Assembly: GCA_903970165.1 (NCBI GenBank)
Contig: CAJCHZ010000028.1
Location: forward strand, 1 to 64,000
DNA length: 64,000 nucleotides
Direction: 5' to 3'
From: Betaproteobacteria bacterium
Lineage (GTDB): Bacteria > Acidobacteriota > Terriglobia > Acidiferrales > UBA7541
The notes below the pieces were generated by a model. The model did no database searches and had not been told where the DNA came from. It saw only the letters and a program-made list of their open reading frames with translations. A program made the translations under genes and the position numbers. The first letter of the stretch is position 1. Every line of letters begins with the position of its first letter. Below are positions 42,549 through 52,909 of this stretch, one piece after another.

Positions 42549-42821
42549 TCAAGTCGTTTCGTTGGATTCGGCGGGGTCTTTGTCGGGTGCATTCTTCGGG
42601 TAGGGCCAAACCACGTTGCGCACGCGGTCACTCTCACGCTTGATGCGGTCCATGAGACGCCGGGCCCACACAAATTCCGCGGCGAGCAAACCAAGCCCTA
42701 ACAAAATTACAAGCCACCCAGGACCGGGCGTGACAATCATAACGATTCCGACGAGCAAAAGTGTGAACCCGCCCACGATGCGAGAGAGGCGGCGGACTTG
42801 CTCGACTGTGCGAAGAATCAT
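42549..42821 (-). CDS. PGPGW-type small membrane protein
   Basis: A 90-residue protein with membrane helix LLLVGIVMIVTPGPGWLVILLGLGLLAAEF. It contains the hallmark PGPGW of the TIGR02611-type family, then a basic amphipathic stretch (WARRLMDRIKRESDRVR). Its role is unknown. It starts upstream of the dehydrogenase gene with a 48-bp gap and may be co-transcribed. Confidence 0.8.
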   Translation of the reverse strand: MILRTVEQVRRLSRIVGGFTLLLVGIVMIVTPGPGWLVILLGLGLLAAEFVWARRLMDRIKRESDRVRNVVWPYPKNAPDKDPAESNETT

Positions 42822-43056
42822 GGGACGTTATGGGCTGCGGCTTTCCGGATGGAGGGAGATCCAATCACGATTGAGCTTTCTCATTATCCCTCACTTTTCG
42901 GGGGCGTGCACGCGACTCTAAAAAGCGTGTTCCATGACGGACCTAAGTTTGAGTGCGGGCAAGATTGGCAGGAGGGACACAATCCTGGCCGTACTTATTC
43001 TTGTTCGTTGACATTTCGTTTATTCGAGCATATATGTCGTCTTTCTAGGTATCGCG

Positions 43057-43398
43057 ATGACCGAAAGCAAACAAGAACTTCTCCGCGGGACTCTCGACAT
43101 GTTGGTCCTGAAGGTTGTCGCCCTCGGCCCCAGCCACGGCTATGCCATCGCGCAGCGGCTTCAACAAATTTCGAAAGAATTCTTCCAGGTCCACCAGGGA
43201 TCTCTCTATCCCGCGCTCCATCGGTTGGAAGACAAGGGCTGGCTGCAAGCCAAATGGAAAGAATCCGAAACCGGTCGACAAGCCAAGTTCTACGAGCTGA
43301 CCAGAAAGGGCCGCAAGAAAATGGAGTCCGAGGTCGTGAATTGGGAACGCCTCTGCGGTGCCGTCGGCCTCATCCTGCGCGCGGAGGAGGAGTCCTAA
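43057..43398 (+). CDS. PadR family transcriptional regulator
   Basis: A 113-residue winged-helix repressor: LLRGTLDMLVLKVVALGPSHGYAIAQRLQQIS, then QGSLYPALHRLEDKGWLQAKW and the wing YELTRKGRKKM, typical of acidobacterial PadR proteins. Its stop overlaps the start of the following permease gene (TAATG), so the two are translationally coupled. It probably controls this permease operon in response to an unknown ligand. Confidence 0.93.
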   Translation: MTESKQELLRGTLDMLVLKVVALGPSHGYAIAQRLQQISKEFFQVHQGSLYPALHRLEDKGWLQAKWKESETGRQAKFYELTRKGRKKMESEVVNWERLCGAVGLILRAEEES

Positions 43399-46124
43399 TG
43401 CTGCGCTGGATTCGCCGCCTTTTTCAAAAATCCCGCGCGGAGACGGAACTCGATCAAGAACTCCTTGACCACCTCGATCGCCAAATCGCCGGCTATGTGG
43501 CCGCAGGATTGAGCCCAGAAGAAGCTCGGCGCCGCGCGAAACTCGAATTTGGCGGACTCGAACGCGTCAAAGAAGAAGTCCGCGACGCCCACTGGGAAAC
43601 TCACCTCGACAACCTCGTCCGCGATTTCCGCTAGGCTATCCGCAATCTTCGCAAAGACCGCCGCTTCACCTTCGTCGCCATTTTTGCCCTGGCCCTTGGC
43701 ATCGGCGCTTCCACTGTAGTTTTCAGCATTTTCTACAATCTATTCTTCAACGAGTTTTCTGCAAGAGACGCGAGCCGGTTGGTTGTTCCGGTCATTCAAA
43801 ATATAGCAGCCACCGGCCAGACAGACACCAGCATGGAGTCTCTTACCCTTCATTTGGCAGATCTGGATGTTATACGCGAGCAGAACCAAGTCTTCGAAAA
43901 TATGGCTGGCTACATCACGGCGGGTGGGATCGTGCTCGCCAACGACGGTTCTCAGATGTACCAGTTCTACGATGCTCGCGTTACGTCCGACGCTTTTGAC
44001 TTTTATGGCGTGCCCCCGCTACTGGGACGCGGTCTCGTGCCGGAAGACGGAAAGTCCGGTGCTCCTCCCGTTTTTGTGATGAGTTACCAGACCTGGAAAC
44101 GTGTTTTCCACGAGGACGCTAAAATTCTCGGCAAGACACTTACTGTCGATGGCGAGCCGCGAACGGTCGTGGGCGTCATGCCGGCGCGCTTCGAGGCCTT
44201 CGGGACACAAACCAATATTTGGATTCCCATAACCCGCTCACGCGACACCCCGCGCGCCGACGGAGAATTTCCGGCTGAGGTGCTGGCGCGCCTAAAGCCT
44301 GGCGTAACGATGGAGACCGCTTCAGCGGACCTTGAGGTGATCGTCAAACGCCTGGCCCTTCTTCATCCCGACGATTTTCCAAAGCATTTCAGGACGCGAG
44401 TCGTGTCGGCGGTTGACTTCTTCATGACACCGCAGAAGGGATGGGACGGGGTTAGTTCTGACTTAAAGCATTTGCTCTATAACATGCTCGCGGCGGCCGC
44501 GATACTGCTCTTGATTGCTTGCAGTAATGTGGCGAATCTTCTGCTAGCGCGCGCGACCGTGCGAGAAAAAGAGATGGCAGTGCGTTCAGCCCTGGGTGCT
44601 ACGCGCGACCGGCTGGTTCGCCAACTCTTGGCTGAAAGTTCCGTACTGGCTGCGGCCGCTTGCGCCGTGGGATGTCTCTTTGCTTGGGTTGGGACGAAAT
44701 TCCTCCCGGCGTTTGTACCCCGCACGGGAGATGTCGCTTCAGGCGGGCATATTGGAGGTGAAACAGGACTCGGGCTCAATCCGCAAGTTTTATTTTTTGC
44801 CCTAGGCCTCACTTTCCTCACGACGCTCATCTGTGGCCTGGCTCCTTCGCTTCACGTGATGCGGGCCGATTTGCAACCGCAACTGGCCGGCGCGGGCAAG
44901 GGCGCAAACGGAGGCTTCCGCCACGGCAAACTGCGCGCAGGACTAGTCGTCGCCGAAGTCGCTTTCTCGATTGTCCTTTTGATCGGCACAGGATTGATGA
45001 TGCGTAGCTTTTTCGTTCTGACGCGCGTTGACCTGGGTTTCAACCCCAAGAATGTTTTGCTGCTCTACTTCATGCCTCCACCCAGTCACGACAGAACTTC
45101 CAGTACCCAGAGATTCGCTTCGCCGCAGGGACGGGCCGTATTGCTGGGCGTAGTAGAACGATTGAAAGCCTTACCAGGTGTGATCCACGTTTCGATCGAG
45201 GATGCGCTTCCCGGATATTCGCCTGGCCGTGGACTACAGGTGGCCGTACCGGGAGCGACGCACTCTGAGGAGGCTGGCCTTATAGCTTGCGATGAAAATT
45301 TTCTAGCAACTTTAGAGTTGCGCCAAATCCAGGGCAGGTGGCTCTCCGAAAACGAAGTAAGAATGGCGCAATACGCTGGCGTGATCAATCAGCGATTAGC
45401 CCACGACCTCTTCGGAGATGCGAACCCCATCGGCCAACAGCTTCAAGTAAAAGCCTTCAAGAGCATCACACTGCCGCCGCGGGACTCCGATTTCCAAATT
45501 GTTGGTGTCGTGGGGGATATGAAGAACGCCGGACCTCAGCGGCCTGCAATGCCCATGATCTTCCTTCCTTATACCGTTCGGGGGGGACCTGCAATTCTGT
45601 TGAAGACCACCGTAGATCCAGCCTCCTTGAGAAACGCCGTTCAAGAGCAAATTTGGGCGGTCAACCGCGACGAGATTATTGGCCTAGCCAGCCCGCTCGA
45701 AGATTTCCTGCAAAGATTTGCTTACTCCACGCCCGAGTTTGGCCTATTAATCTGCACGCCGCTGGCGAGCATCGCTCTGGTGCTCGTGATGATTGGCGTG
45801 TTCAGCGTGATGGCCTATACCGTTTCGCTGCAGACTAGGGAGCTCGGCATCCGCATGGCTCTCGGCGCACAGCAACGCAGCATTTTGCAGATGATTCTTT
45901 CGCAAGGCGCGCGGTTGCTTGCAACTGGAATTGTCCTCGGACTCTTCGCCAGTTACGGGCTAACGCGTTTCCTGGCGAGCCAAATTTGGGGCGTCTCCGC
46001 CACGGATCCGTTGACATTTACCATTGTGGCCGCCCTCGTCGTCGCGGTGGGCTTAGCCGCTTGCTACATGCCAGCACTTCGAGCCACGCGCGTCGATCCT
46101 CTCGTCGCTTTGCGTCACGAATGA
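43398..46124 (+). pseudogene. MacB/FtsX-like orphan permease, interrupted by an amber codon
   Basis: The frame starts at ATG 43398 (MLRWIRRLFQKSRAETELDQ...), runs to TAG at 43632-43634 (RDFR-stop-AIRNLRKD) and then continues without stops to 46124. In full it would be 908 codons, normal for acidobacterial duplicated orphan permeases. There is a MacB_PCD periplasmic domain (about 130-330) and two FtsX domains (LLIACSNVANLLLARATVRE, then VFSVMAYTVSLQTRELGIRMALGA). No ATPase domain is present, as usual. The stop falls where relatives have Tyr. The rest shows no decay, so this is either a recent mutation or a read-through codon. Confidence 0.8.
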
Positions 46125-46231
46125 TCGCCCCCGGTTCGCTTCGCCACGTAATCGCACAATAAAGTCTACTTGCAAGATCGGTAGAGAGGTTGGGGGCGAG
46201 TCATCGGCGACCCGCTTCCATATCCGATGCG

Positions 46232-48370
46232 TCAGGGAAGCTGGAGGTCAAGCGAGTAGACCTCTTCGTTGCTGATGTCGCGCACCAGCAGCGGAGAGCC
46301 GTCGGGAGTAACTCCCGTCCAAGGGCCAAATGCGCCGTAGTAAGGATGGAGGCCGCTGATGCTGGCGATGGCCTGGGGCTGGTGGTCGGAAATGCGCATG
46401 CGGTAAAAACCGGGTTCCGGCACTTCCAGAGTGTCGTAAAAGATTTCTTTGCTGTCGCTCGACCACTGCATGTAACCGGTTCGGCCGGCATCCTTGACCA
46501 GGGTGCTCCATTTTCGGGTGGCGAATTCATAGAGAAGAATGTCTTCGCTATTGGGATGTGCGGCGATGAGGTAGCGTCCATCGGGAGACCAGCGCGGACA
46601 ACAGATGCCTTCCGAGCCAGGTAGCAAAGTTGCGCGGCGCGAAACCATATCCAGCATTTGTATGGAGACGGTTTGCTGACCGTCTTCGAAGCGCGTCTGG
46701 CCGAAGGCAAGCGTCGAGCCGTCAGGTGACCACGATGGATCGAGATCGTAGATGGCCCCATTGGTAATTTGCTCCGCGGGACCGCCTGCGGCGGAAATCA
46801 AAAAGATGTTCCAGGGCTTGCCGGGACGCGAGCCGGAAAAGGCGATGCGCTTGCCATCGGGAGACCAGTGCGGGAGCGCGGCACGAAGAGATGGCCCCGT
46901 GAGCTGCGCGGCTTGCGAACCATCGGCTTTCGCCCGCCAGAGGGCCATTTCCGGATAGCGGACGTAAGTGAAGAATTGGCGGTCGCGAGAAGCTTCCACA
47001 TCCGCGGCGGAGATTCCGGAGAGATAGGGCACAAATTGCTTTGAAAGCGAATCGTAGCGGACGAGTTCGGCGCGTGGCTGCGAGGCGGTTACATAGAGTT
47101 TCTTGCCGTCCTCGCTGACGCCGCCCATATAGAAGTTGGGAGGAACGGTGGTGAGTTCGATGGGGGCAGGCGCTCCGGTCCAGAACGAGTGGGTTTCGGG
47201 CAACGCCCAAATGCGGCTGGCGCCGTTGCGCTCGGTCTGGAAGAAATAATAGCGGCCATCGGGAGACCACTCCCCGCAACAACGCTCCGTCAAGTTAGGC
47301 AAACTGGTCAGAATTTCGTGAAGTCCACTGCCGTCGGCACGCGCTTCCCAAATTGTATGTTGCTGCACATGCTTACTGCCCACCGTGAAACGCAGGCGAG
47401 CGCCGTCTGGCGAAAACCGCATGTTGGTCACCGGTCCCGGAGCGGCGAGCAGGTTGCGCGGGTTGGAGCCGTCACCGCCGGCAACAAAAATATTGCCACC
47501 GTTCGCGAAGACAATGCGGCCGCCAGGCGCCCACGAAGCAGCCTCGCCCTCAAGGCCGTCGACATTTTGGATGGAGCCGGAAGCCAGGTCCATGAGCTTC
47601 AATCGGTATGGGCCCTTCTCCATATTCACCGGGGATCCGATCAGTAACTTCGATCCGTCCGGCGAAATGTCCGCGACATAAAGGCCGGGGTATGCCGAAG
47701 CCAAGACGACCGGCGTACCTCCCAAGGCGGGAACCTGCACGAGAGCGGCATGGTTGAAAGACGACTCGTTGAAATAAATCTGGCCGCGCCGAGCATGAAC
47801 GTTGCCTTTTGCCAAGCCGTCGAACGTGATTTGAGTTGAGTCGCTCACGCGAGGCAGAGGCGCTGAGGTGCGCAGCGTGACGATTAGCGCGCCTACAGCG
47901 GCGGCAAGGAACAGCCCTCCAGCGACGACTCCCACGCGAATGGATCGCGGCGGTGCGCCTGCGATCGCCGGCTCAACACCAGGCTGCTGAATAGGGAAAA
48001 GTCCGCCGTTTCTGATGACCTGCACAGGAGCCAGAAAGCGATAGCCGCGCCTTGGGATCGTTTCGATAAAGACGGGAACCTCCGCGGAGTCTCCCAGGAC
48101 TTCCCTGAGGCGCTTGATGGCGGTGTTGAGGCTGGTATCAAAATCCACGAAGGTGTCGGCGGGCCAGAGCGCGGCGTGCAGATCCTCGCGAGCAACCACC
48201 GTGCCGGCAGCTTCCAGCAACTTGCGTAGAACGAGGAAGGGCTGATCTTGCAAGCGCTGCTTTACACCGCTCTTGCGCAACTCCCCCGATTGGACGTCCA
48301 GCTCAAACGTACCGAAACGATACCTAGGCAGGCTCGCCGGAAGAGGGACAGCACGCGGTGTGACGGACAT
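46232..48370 (-). CDS. CadC-like winged helix fused to a TolB-type beta-propeller
   Basis: A 712-residue protein. Residues 15-115 are an OmpR/CadC winged-helix (FGTFELDVQSGELRKSG, FVDFDTSLNTAIKRLREVLGD, ETIPRRGYRFLAPV). Residues about 145-167 form one membrane helix. About 180-705 are WD40-like PD40 repeats with the typical FSPDGxxLxF/WSPDGKRIAF signatures. This ToxR-like layout places the DNA-binding part in the cytoplasm and the propeller in the periplasm. It is common in acidobacteria; its ligand and target promoters are unknown. The gene converges with the permease gene. Confidence 0.9.
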   Translation of the reverse strand: MSVTPRAVPLPASLPRYRFGTFELDVQSGELRKSGVKQRLQDQPFLVLRKLLEAAGTVVAREDLHAALWPADTFVDFDTSLNTAIKRLREVLGDSAEVPVFIETIPRRGYRFLAPVQVIRNGGLFPIQQPGVEPAIAGAPPRSIRVGVVAGGLFLAAAVGALIVTLRTSAPLPRVSDSTQITFDGLAKGNVHARRGQIYFNESSFNHAALVQVPALGGTPVVLASAYPGLYVADISPDGSKLLIGSPVNMEKGPYRLKLMDLASGSIQNVDGLEGEAASWAPGGRIVFANGGNIFVAGGDGSNPRNLLAAPGPVTNMRFSPDGARLRFTVGSKHVQQHTIWEARADGSGLHEILTSLPNLTERCCGEWSPDGRYYFFQTERNGASRIWALPETHSFWTGAPAPIELTTVPPNFYMGGVSEDGKKLYVTASQPRAELVRYDSLSKQFVPYLSGISAADVEASRDRQFFTYVRYPEMALWRAKADGSQAAQLTGPSLRAALPHWSPDGKRIAFSGSRPGKPWNIFLISAAGGPAEQITNGAIYDLDPSWSPDGSTLAFGQTRFEDGQQTVSIQMLDMVSRRATLLPGSEGICCPRWSPDGRYLIAAHPNSEDILLYEFATRKWSTLVKDAGRTGYMQWSSDSKEIFYDTLEVPEPGFYRMRISDHQPQAIASISGLHPYYGAFGPWTGVTPDGSPLLVRDISNEEVYSLDLQLP

Positions 48371-48570
48371 GGCTGATTTCCTTGCCTATATAGACGCAGA
48401 GAGGCTGCAATTGTTTCGTTTGGGGCATGTCAGATGGCCCCGCAAGTTAATGCAAGGACGTGGCTTAGCGTGTCAGGTGGGTTCCAGAGGGGAGTCAGGG
48501 GCCAACCATGGTGCTGCTTTTTCATGTCGGCGAGCTTTGACGCTACCGCAACTGCGGTTGGGGTGGCGAT

Positions 48571-49440
48571 ATGGAATGGAAAAGTGCGATGGCTTTGGTT
48601 CTTGCCGTGGGGCTTACGATGACGGCAAATGATGCGAGGGCCAATAAGCGAACACCGGACGCGACCAATGAGATGCCAGTAGAAATTTACGACGGGTACT
48701 TGATTGTGGCGGAGGTCAGCGTGGGAGAGCTGCATGGCCTGCATTTTCTGTTGGATACGGGAACCAGCAGGACGGCGATTGACCGGCGGTTGGCCAAGCG
48801 GCTGGGAATCGGCGGGCATCAGACGAAGGTCATTAATTTCGATAAGACAGTGTCTGTGGGATTGGGGGAAGTCCAGGAAATCACGTATGGCCCGGAAAGG
48901 GCTTTCAACGTTCCTGTCTTGATCGAAGATTTGCGCTATTTGTACGTTGGCCGCGAGCCGCTGGACGGCGTCATCGGGCTGGACCTGCTTGGCCGCAAGA
49001 ACTTCCTCGTGGACTACGCGAAGAAAAACGTGGTTTTCGGGGCGGAAGCCAGCAGCGGAATGCGCGCCGCCCCCCTGCGCGTGGAGGGAAACGTGTTGCG
49101 TGTGGAAGCAGAACTGGACGATAGGCAGGTATGGATGATCGCAGACACTGGAATGGTGGGAGCTGTACTTTATGAACGCGGCCAAGACACGACTCCGGAC
49201 AATTGCCGGATGGCAGGGCCAAAGCCAGGCCGCAGCATCGGCGGGGCACTTGAAAGCCGGAGCGCTTTCGTAACACGATTCAAGCTGGGCGGACAAGACC
49301 TGGAAAGGCGAGTGGCGCTGGTCAGTCCGCCGGACGCAAAGGCGCTCAATGATATTGCGGGTTTTTTGGGGCCGGTGTCCCTGCATGCGAAACAGATCGT
49401 ATTTGATTTTGAAGCGAACGAACTACGCTGGAAAAAGTGA
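48571..49440 (+). CDS. Exported retropepsin-like aspartyl protease with two DTG motifs
   Basis: A 289-residue protein with a signal peptide (ALVLAVGLTMTANDARA). Two aspartyl-protease-like halves follow. The first has LLDTGTSRTAID (DTG 62-64) and hydrophobic-Gly motif VIGLDLLG; the second has MIADTGMVGAVL (DTG 192-194) and IAGFLGPVSL. Bacterial relatives of clan AA carry such tandem halves, so one chain could form a complete pepsin-like site. The second DTG is followed by Met rather than Ser/Thr, which may weaken activity. It converges with the desaturase gene with only 2 bp between stops. Confidence 0.7.
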   Translation: MEWKSAMALVLAVGLTMTANDARANKRTPDATNEMPVEIYDGYLIVAEVSVGELHGLHFLLDTGTSRTAIDRRLAKRLGIGGHQTKVINFDKTVSVGLGEVQEITYGPERAFNVPVLIEDLRYLYVGREPLDGVIGLDLLGRKNFLVDYAKKNVVFGAEASSGMRAAPLRVEGNVLRVEAELDDRQVWMIADTGMVGAVLYERGQDTTPDNCRMAGPKPGRSIGGALESRSAFVTRFKLGGQDLERRVALVSPPDAKALNDIAGFLGPVSLHAKQIVFDFEANELRWKK

Positions 49441-49442
49441 TT

Positions 49443-50711
49443 TCAGTCAAACGTACGAAGGCTGGTGCGCTTTGCGAGCAGCGCTAATTTTTGCTCGTGA
49501 TTCATGGGCTCCCAAGGGACGAGTTTTTCGGCGAGAACATCCATTCTGCGAAAAAGAGTCAGCTCGAGGAAAAGCCCCATAAAATCCAGGTCGCGAAAAA
49601 CCAAAGCGCCGGCTTTCTTCATGCGATCACTGATACGCTCGAAATGGGCGGGCATCTCGGTCCAGTGAAGGCTGGAGCGGTGGTGATGGCAGAGGTGGTA
49701 CCCTTCGTTCAGAAAGTTCACTTCGTCCATGACGGTGACGCTGTTCGCAAAATAATCCTCGGGATGTTCGGGATCACAGAAAGCGTGCTGGACCCAAGCG
49801 GTGATGGCGTTGATGAAATTCATGCACAGAATCGGGACGAGGACGAAGAAAATTCCAATTTCCCAGTTGTAAATAAAGACCGCTGAGAAGTATGCGTAGT
49901 AGCGGGCCATTCCCCAGAACATGCGTTTACGGTTTTTTTCGTCTCCGTGCGCCTTGAAGTAGGCGTAGGGAGCAACACCTAGGACGGTCCACATATTGTC
50001 CGAGAGATACCAGAGGAAATCGAGACGACTGGTGCGATCGTAGCCCATGTTGGTGCGCGTGTCGTCGGGGCCGGCGTTTTCGCGGTGATGGAGACATACA
50101 TGCGCGGTGCGCCCGAGTTCGGGAGCGTTTCCATAAAAATAGCCGAGGAAAAATTCAAGGTAGCGGCCAAAGACTTTGTCGTATTTTTCAGCGAAGTAGC
50201 CGTTGCGGCGGTGAGCTTCGAGATGGCTGGCGCTGAACATGCGCACGAAGCGCTGAAACTTGGAACCATAGAGGGCAAGATAGAAAGCAACCACGAGCAG
50301 CAGGCGCGGTTTTACCAGCACGAGTTGGATCGCGAAAATAGGAACGACGGTGAGGGTCAAGGAGACCATCAGGCGCAGCGCGGGGGCGTCGCGTGGGTCG
50401 CGCAGAATTTTTTGGGCTAGGCGCTCGATGATGCGGTCGTAAGTCCGCGAGAAAAATTCGTACAGCTGCCGCAAAGGCCAAACTCTGCCGAGTAGGAGGG
50501 CTAATCCCCAGGATCCGAAGGAAAGCGCAGCCACCGGCACGGCGGCAACGATGCTTGCCACGCCCATCAGGACGGCCAACCACCGATAGAGGAAGAGAAA
50601 CCTAGGCCTGGCGCTGAAACTCATCGCCAGGGAAGCGGCGCCTATTTCGGGGCTGTCCATTTCCATGTGATCACCGCGCGGGACGATCTGCTTGTAGACC
50701 CGAGTGGCCAT
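49443..50711 (-). CDS. Fatty-acid-desaturase-like membrane protein
   Basis: A 422-residue protein with four or more membrane segments and the di-iron His boxes of membrane desaturases and hydroxylases: HLEAH (with HRRN following), HVCLHHREN, and EGYHLCHHHRSSLHW. It may introduce a double bond or hydroxyl into a lipid chain. The N-terminal region (about 35-90) also has two hydrophobic stretches. Start at 50711 or at the Met 16 codons in. It is monocistronic. Confidence 0.8.
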   Translation of the reverse strand: MATRVYKQIVPRGDHMEMDSPEIGAASLAMSFSARPRFLFLYRWLAVLMGVASIVAAVPVAALSFGSWGLALLLGRVWPLRQLYEFFSRTYDRIIERLAQKILRDPRDAPALRLMVSLTLTVVPIFAIQLVLVKPRLLLVVAFYLALYGSKFQRFVRMFSASHLEAHRRNGYFAEKYDKVFGRYLEFFLGYFYGNAPELGRTAHVCLHHRENAGPDDTRTNMGYDRTSRLDFLWYLSDNMWTVLGVAPYAYFKAHGDEKNRKRMFWGMARYYAYFSAVFIYNWEIGIFFVLVPILCMNFINAITAWVQHAFCDPEHPEDYFANSVTVMDEVNFLNEGYHLCHHHRSSLHWTEMPAHFERISDRMKKAGALVFRDLDFMGLFLELTLFRRMDVLAEKLVPWEPMNHEQKLALLAKRTSLRTFD

Positions 50712-50818
50712 CTTAGGCTGCGGCGCGGAAGCAAGTCAACGGTATCGTGGCTGATCGTGAACGACGCAAGCAAAAATCCCGAAAAAGCCGCGCGATTCCC
50801 TTCCCTGCCGGGCGAATG

Positions 50819-50858
50819 AAAAACCCCGCTCGAGCTACGGAGCGGGGTCTTCGTTTTT
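50819..50858. terminator. Intrinsic terminator (works both ways)
   Basis: CCCCGCTC (50824-50831) / GAGCGGGG (50840-50847) with an 8-nt loop. On the reverse strand it is followed by TTTTT, ending the LVIVD-protein transcript; on the forward strand TCTTCGTTTTT follows. Confidence 0.85.
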
Positions 50859-50873
50859 AGGATTGCGTCGTGG

Positions 50874-52895
50874 TTAGGCTACGGGATGCTTCAGGACTTC
50901 CGCCAAAGAATGCATGCGTGTCGAATCGACAGGGCTCTTGGCGGTCCCGGCGTTCGTTTCCACGGTCGCCGACATGGTCTTTAACTTCGCAAGGCTCTTC
51001 TTGTTCAAGTGCGATTTCTCCGCACCGAGGATGGCCTCGCGCAAAGAGGCAATCTGCTCTGCCGGCAAAGCCTGCGACCGTTCCAGTTGATCCAGGTACG
51101 CCTTGGCAATGACCAGCTTCGCCGGCCACTCAAGCTTCTGCTGGTTCTGTACGTTGAGTTCGTTCACGTGAACGGTCTTCGCAGCGTCGATTTCGTTCTG
51201 CGTCAGGAATTTCGTCGGCGTCAGCTCAAATACATCGAGTCCGCGTGCGATTTCCGAGCCGTAGATCGAGCCGTTGTACCAATAAGCTGACCAATCCCCG
51301 CCCAGAATCAGCATTTTGGGGTCGATCGGCCCGCGGTCGAAGTAGGCCATTTCAAAGGGGTGAGCGATGTCCGTGAAGTCCACCACCGAGACACCGCCCT
51401 GATACCACGCCTGCACTTCGATATCGCGGCCAGGAACGGGGATCAGCGAGCCGTTGTGCGCCACGCAGTTTTCCGTGTCGCCCTGCGCCGCGGGAAGCTT
51501 GTAATAGGTTTCGAAATTCAGCTTGTTGTCCTTCAAAGTGAACAGCGCATCCGCGCCCCACTTGTTCGGATCGTTTGGACGGCACCGCGCGCCGAGGCCG
51601 CCGCCCCACTCGTCGGTAAACACGACTTTCGTTCCATCATTCGAGAACGAAGCAGAATGCCAGTACGAGTAGTTCGGATCGTTCACTGCATCTACACGCT
51701 TTGGATGCACGGGATCTTTGATGTCCAGCAAAAGCCCGTTGCCCGAGCACGCGCCGGCAGCCAACCCAATCGCCGAGTACACCGTGATGTCGTGGCACTG
51801 GTTGGTGTCCTTCGGCGTTTCCGCTCCCTTGCCATGGCTGCCGCCGTTGTTGAGGCCGTTGATTGCGCCCGTGCGCGGATCGATGAACACGCGGGGACTC
51901 GATACGATCTTCGCGTCCTGCGGCGCCGCCATCGGAACCTTGATCACATCAATGCGAAAGAGCGAAGTATTCGGATCCTTGTCGGGTTCTTCGTTCGAGC
52001 AACCAGCCAGTTCTTCCGGCTGGCGCACGAACGATGTGCCGGACACGTAGATATAAGCATTTTCCCTGTCGTTTGGATCGAGCACGAGCGTATGCGTATG
52101 CGAACCGCGGCAAGTCTGTACAGCCGCCACTTGCTTGGGGTTCTTGATGTCCGAAATGTCGAAGATCCTAACGCCGCGAAAACGGTCTTTCTGGGCCGCT
52201 GGGATGTGACGCTTTTTTTCTTCACCGGCAGGCGGCGGAGGCTCCGGCGGAAACCCTTGTGAGCCGCAATCCACCCGTCCATTGGGCATTTCCACGGACA
52301 TGAACAGCAGGTTCTTATAGACCGAGACATCGCCTTGCCCGCCAGGGCAAACCAGCGTGGTTAGCAGGGCCGCCTTCGCGGGATTGGAGATGTCGTAGAT
52401 GCTCACACCATAGAAGTTTCCCTGGAAGAGGTGGGTGCCTTGAAAAGCAAAGTCCGAATTCGAGAAAGCGAGCTCGGCGATAACCAACTGGAGCGGCTTG
52501 GGCGCCTTCGAGGCGTTGCCCATGCCAAGCAAGCCGAGTGTCTTCTGCACCTTCGGATCGTCGGGGTCCGTGGTGCCCAGCTGAAACACATCCGGCTTCT
52601 TGAGCAACAAAACGTGTTTCAGACCCATGGAAGTCTCGCCAGCGTCATACAATCCCGGCGTCAATGTGTAGCGCGGGTCATTTGTGTCCGAGCCGGTCAT
52701 GCCAGGCGGTAGCGTCGGAGCGGGCTGCGGCGCAAACGGATTCCCTTCATCTTCGTCCGCTTTCGCTGGCGCTTTGTCGGGCGCCTGTGCCGGCGGGGGC
52801 GTAGGCGTTTGCGCGTGCATCGTGCTTACACCGAAATAAAAGACATTCGCAGCCAAAGCCAGACGGAAAATAAAACTTTGCAATCGGTTCATCAT
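50874..52895 (-). CDS. LVIVD-repeat beta-propeller protein, exported
   Basis: A 673-residue protein; GAGGAGAA lies before ATG 52895. Signal peptide ends VSTMHAQ, then a Pro/Ala-rich linker (30-65). The body is a propeller with repeats such as FYGVSIYDISNPAKAALLTT, RGVRIFDISDIKNPKQVAAV and QGGVSVVDFTDIAHPFEMAY, the LVIVD family signature. Several Cys and the motif SHTHTLVLDPND may form disulphides or a metal site. The C-terminus is helical. The DUF305 gene lies just upstream (14 bp), and this pairing suggests a common envelope or copper-related function. Confidence 0.85.
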   Translation of the reverse strand: MMNRLQSFIFRLALAANVFYFGVSTMHAQTPTPPPAQAPDKAPAKADEDEGNPFAPQPAPTLPPGMTGSDTNDPRYTLTPGLYDAGETSMGLKHVLLLKKPDVFQLGTTDPDDPKVQKTLGLLGMGNASKAPKPLQLVIAELAFSNSDFAFQGTHLFQGNFYGVSIYDISNPAKAALLTTLVCPGGQGDVSVYKNLLFMSVEMPNGRVDCGSQGFPPEPPPPAGEEKKRHIPAAQKDRFRGVRIFDISDIKNPKQVAAVQTCRGSHTHTLVLDPNDRENAYIYVSGTSFVRQPEELAGCSNEEPDKDPNTSLFRIDVIKVPMAAPQDAKIVSSPRVFIDPRTGAINGLNNGGSHGKGAETPKDTNQCHDITVYSAIGLAAGACSGNGLLLDIKDPVHPKRVDAVNDPNYSYWHSASFSNDGTKVVFTDEWGGGLGARCRPNDPNKWGADALFTLKDNKLNFETYYKLPAAQGDTENCVAHNGSLIPVPGRDIEVQAWYQGGVSVVDFTDIAHPFEMAYFDRGPIDPKMLILGGDWSAYWYNGSIYGSEIARGLDVFELTPTKFLTQNEIDAAKTVHVNELNVQNQQKLEWPAKLVIAKAYLDQLERSQALPAEQIASLREAILGAEKSHLNKKSLAKLKTMSATVETNAGTAKSPVDSTRMHSLAEVLKHPVA

Positions 52896-52909
52896 TTCTC
52901 CTCGAGGGA

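Noticed and set aside
42798..43634. 278-codon forward frame covering the PadR gene
   Set aside because: Only its last 79 codons are real: they are the N-terminus of the permease starting at ATG 43398. The rest is an out-of-frame shadow of PadR and its leader.
48430..49386. 318-codon reverse frame opposite the aspartyl protease
   Set aside because: The forward gene has a signal peptide and two DTG motifs; the reverse translation has no features.
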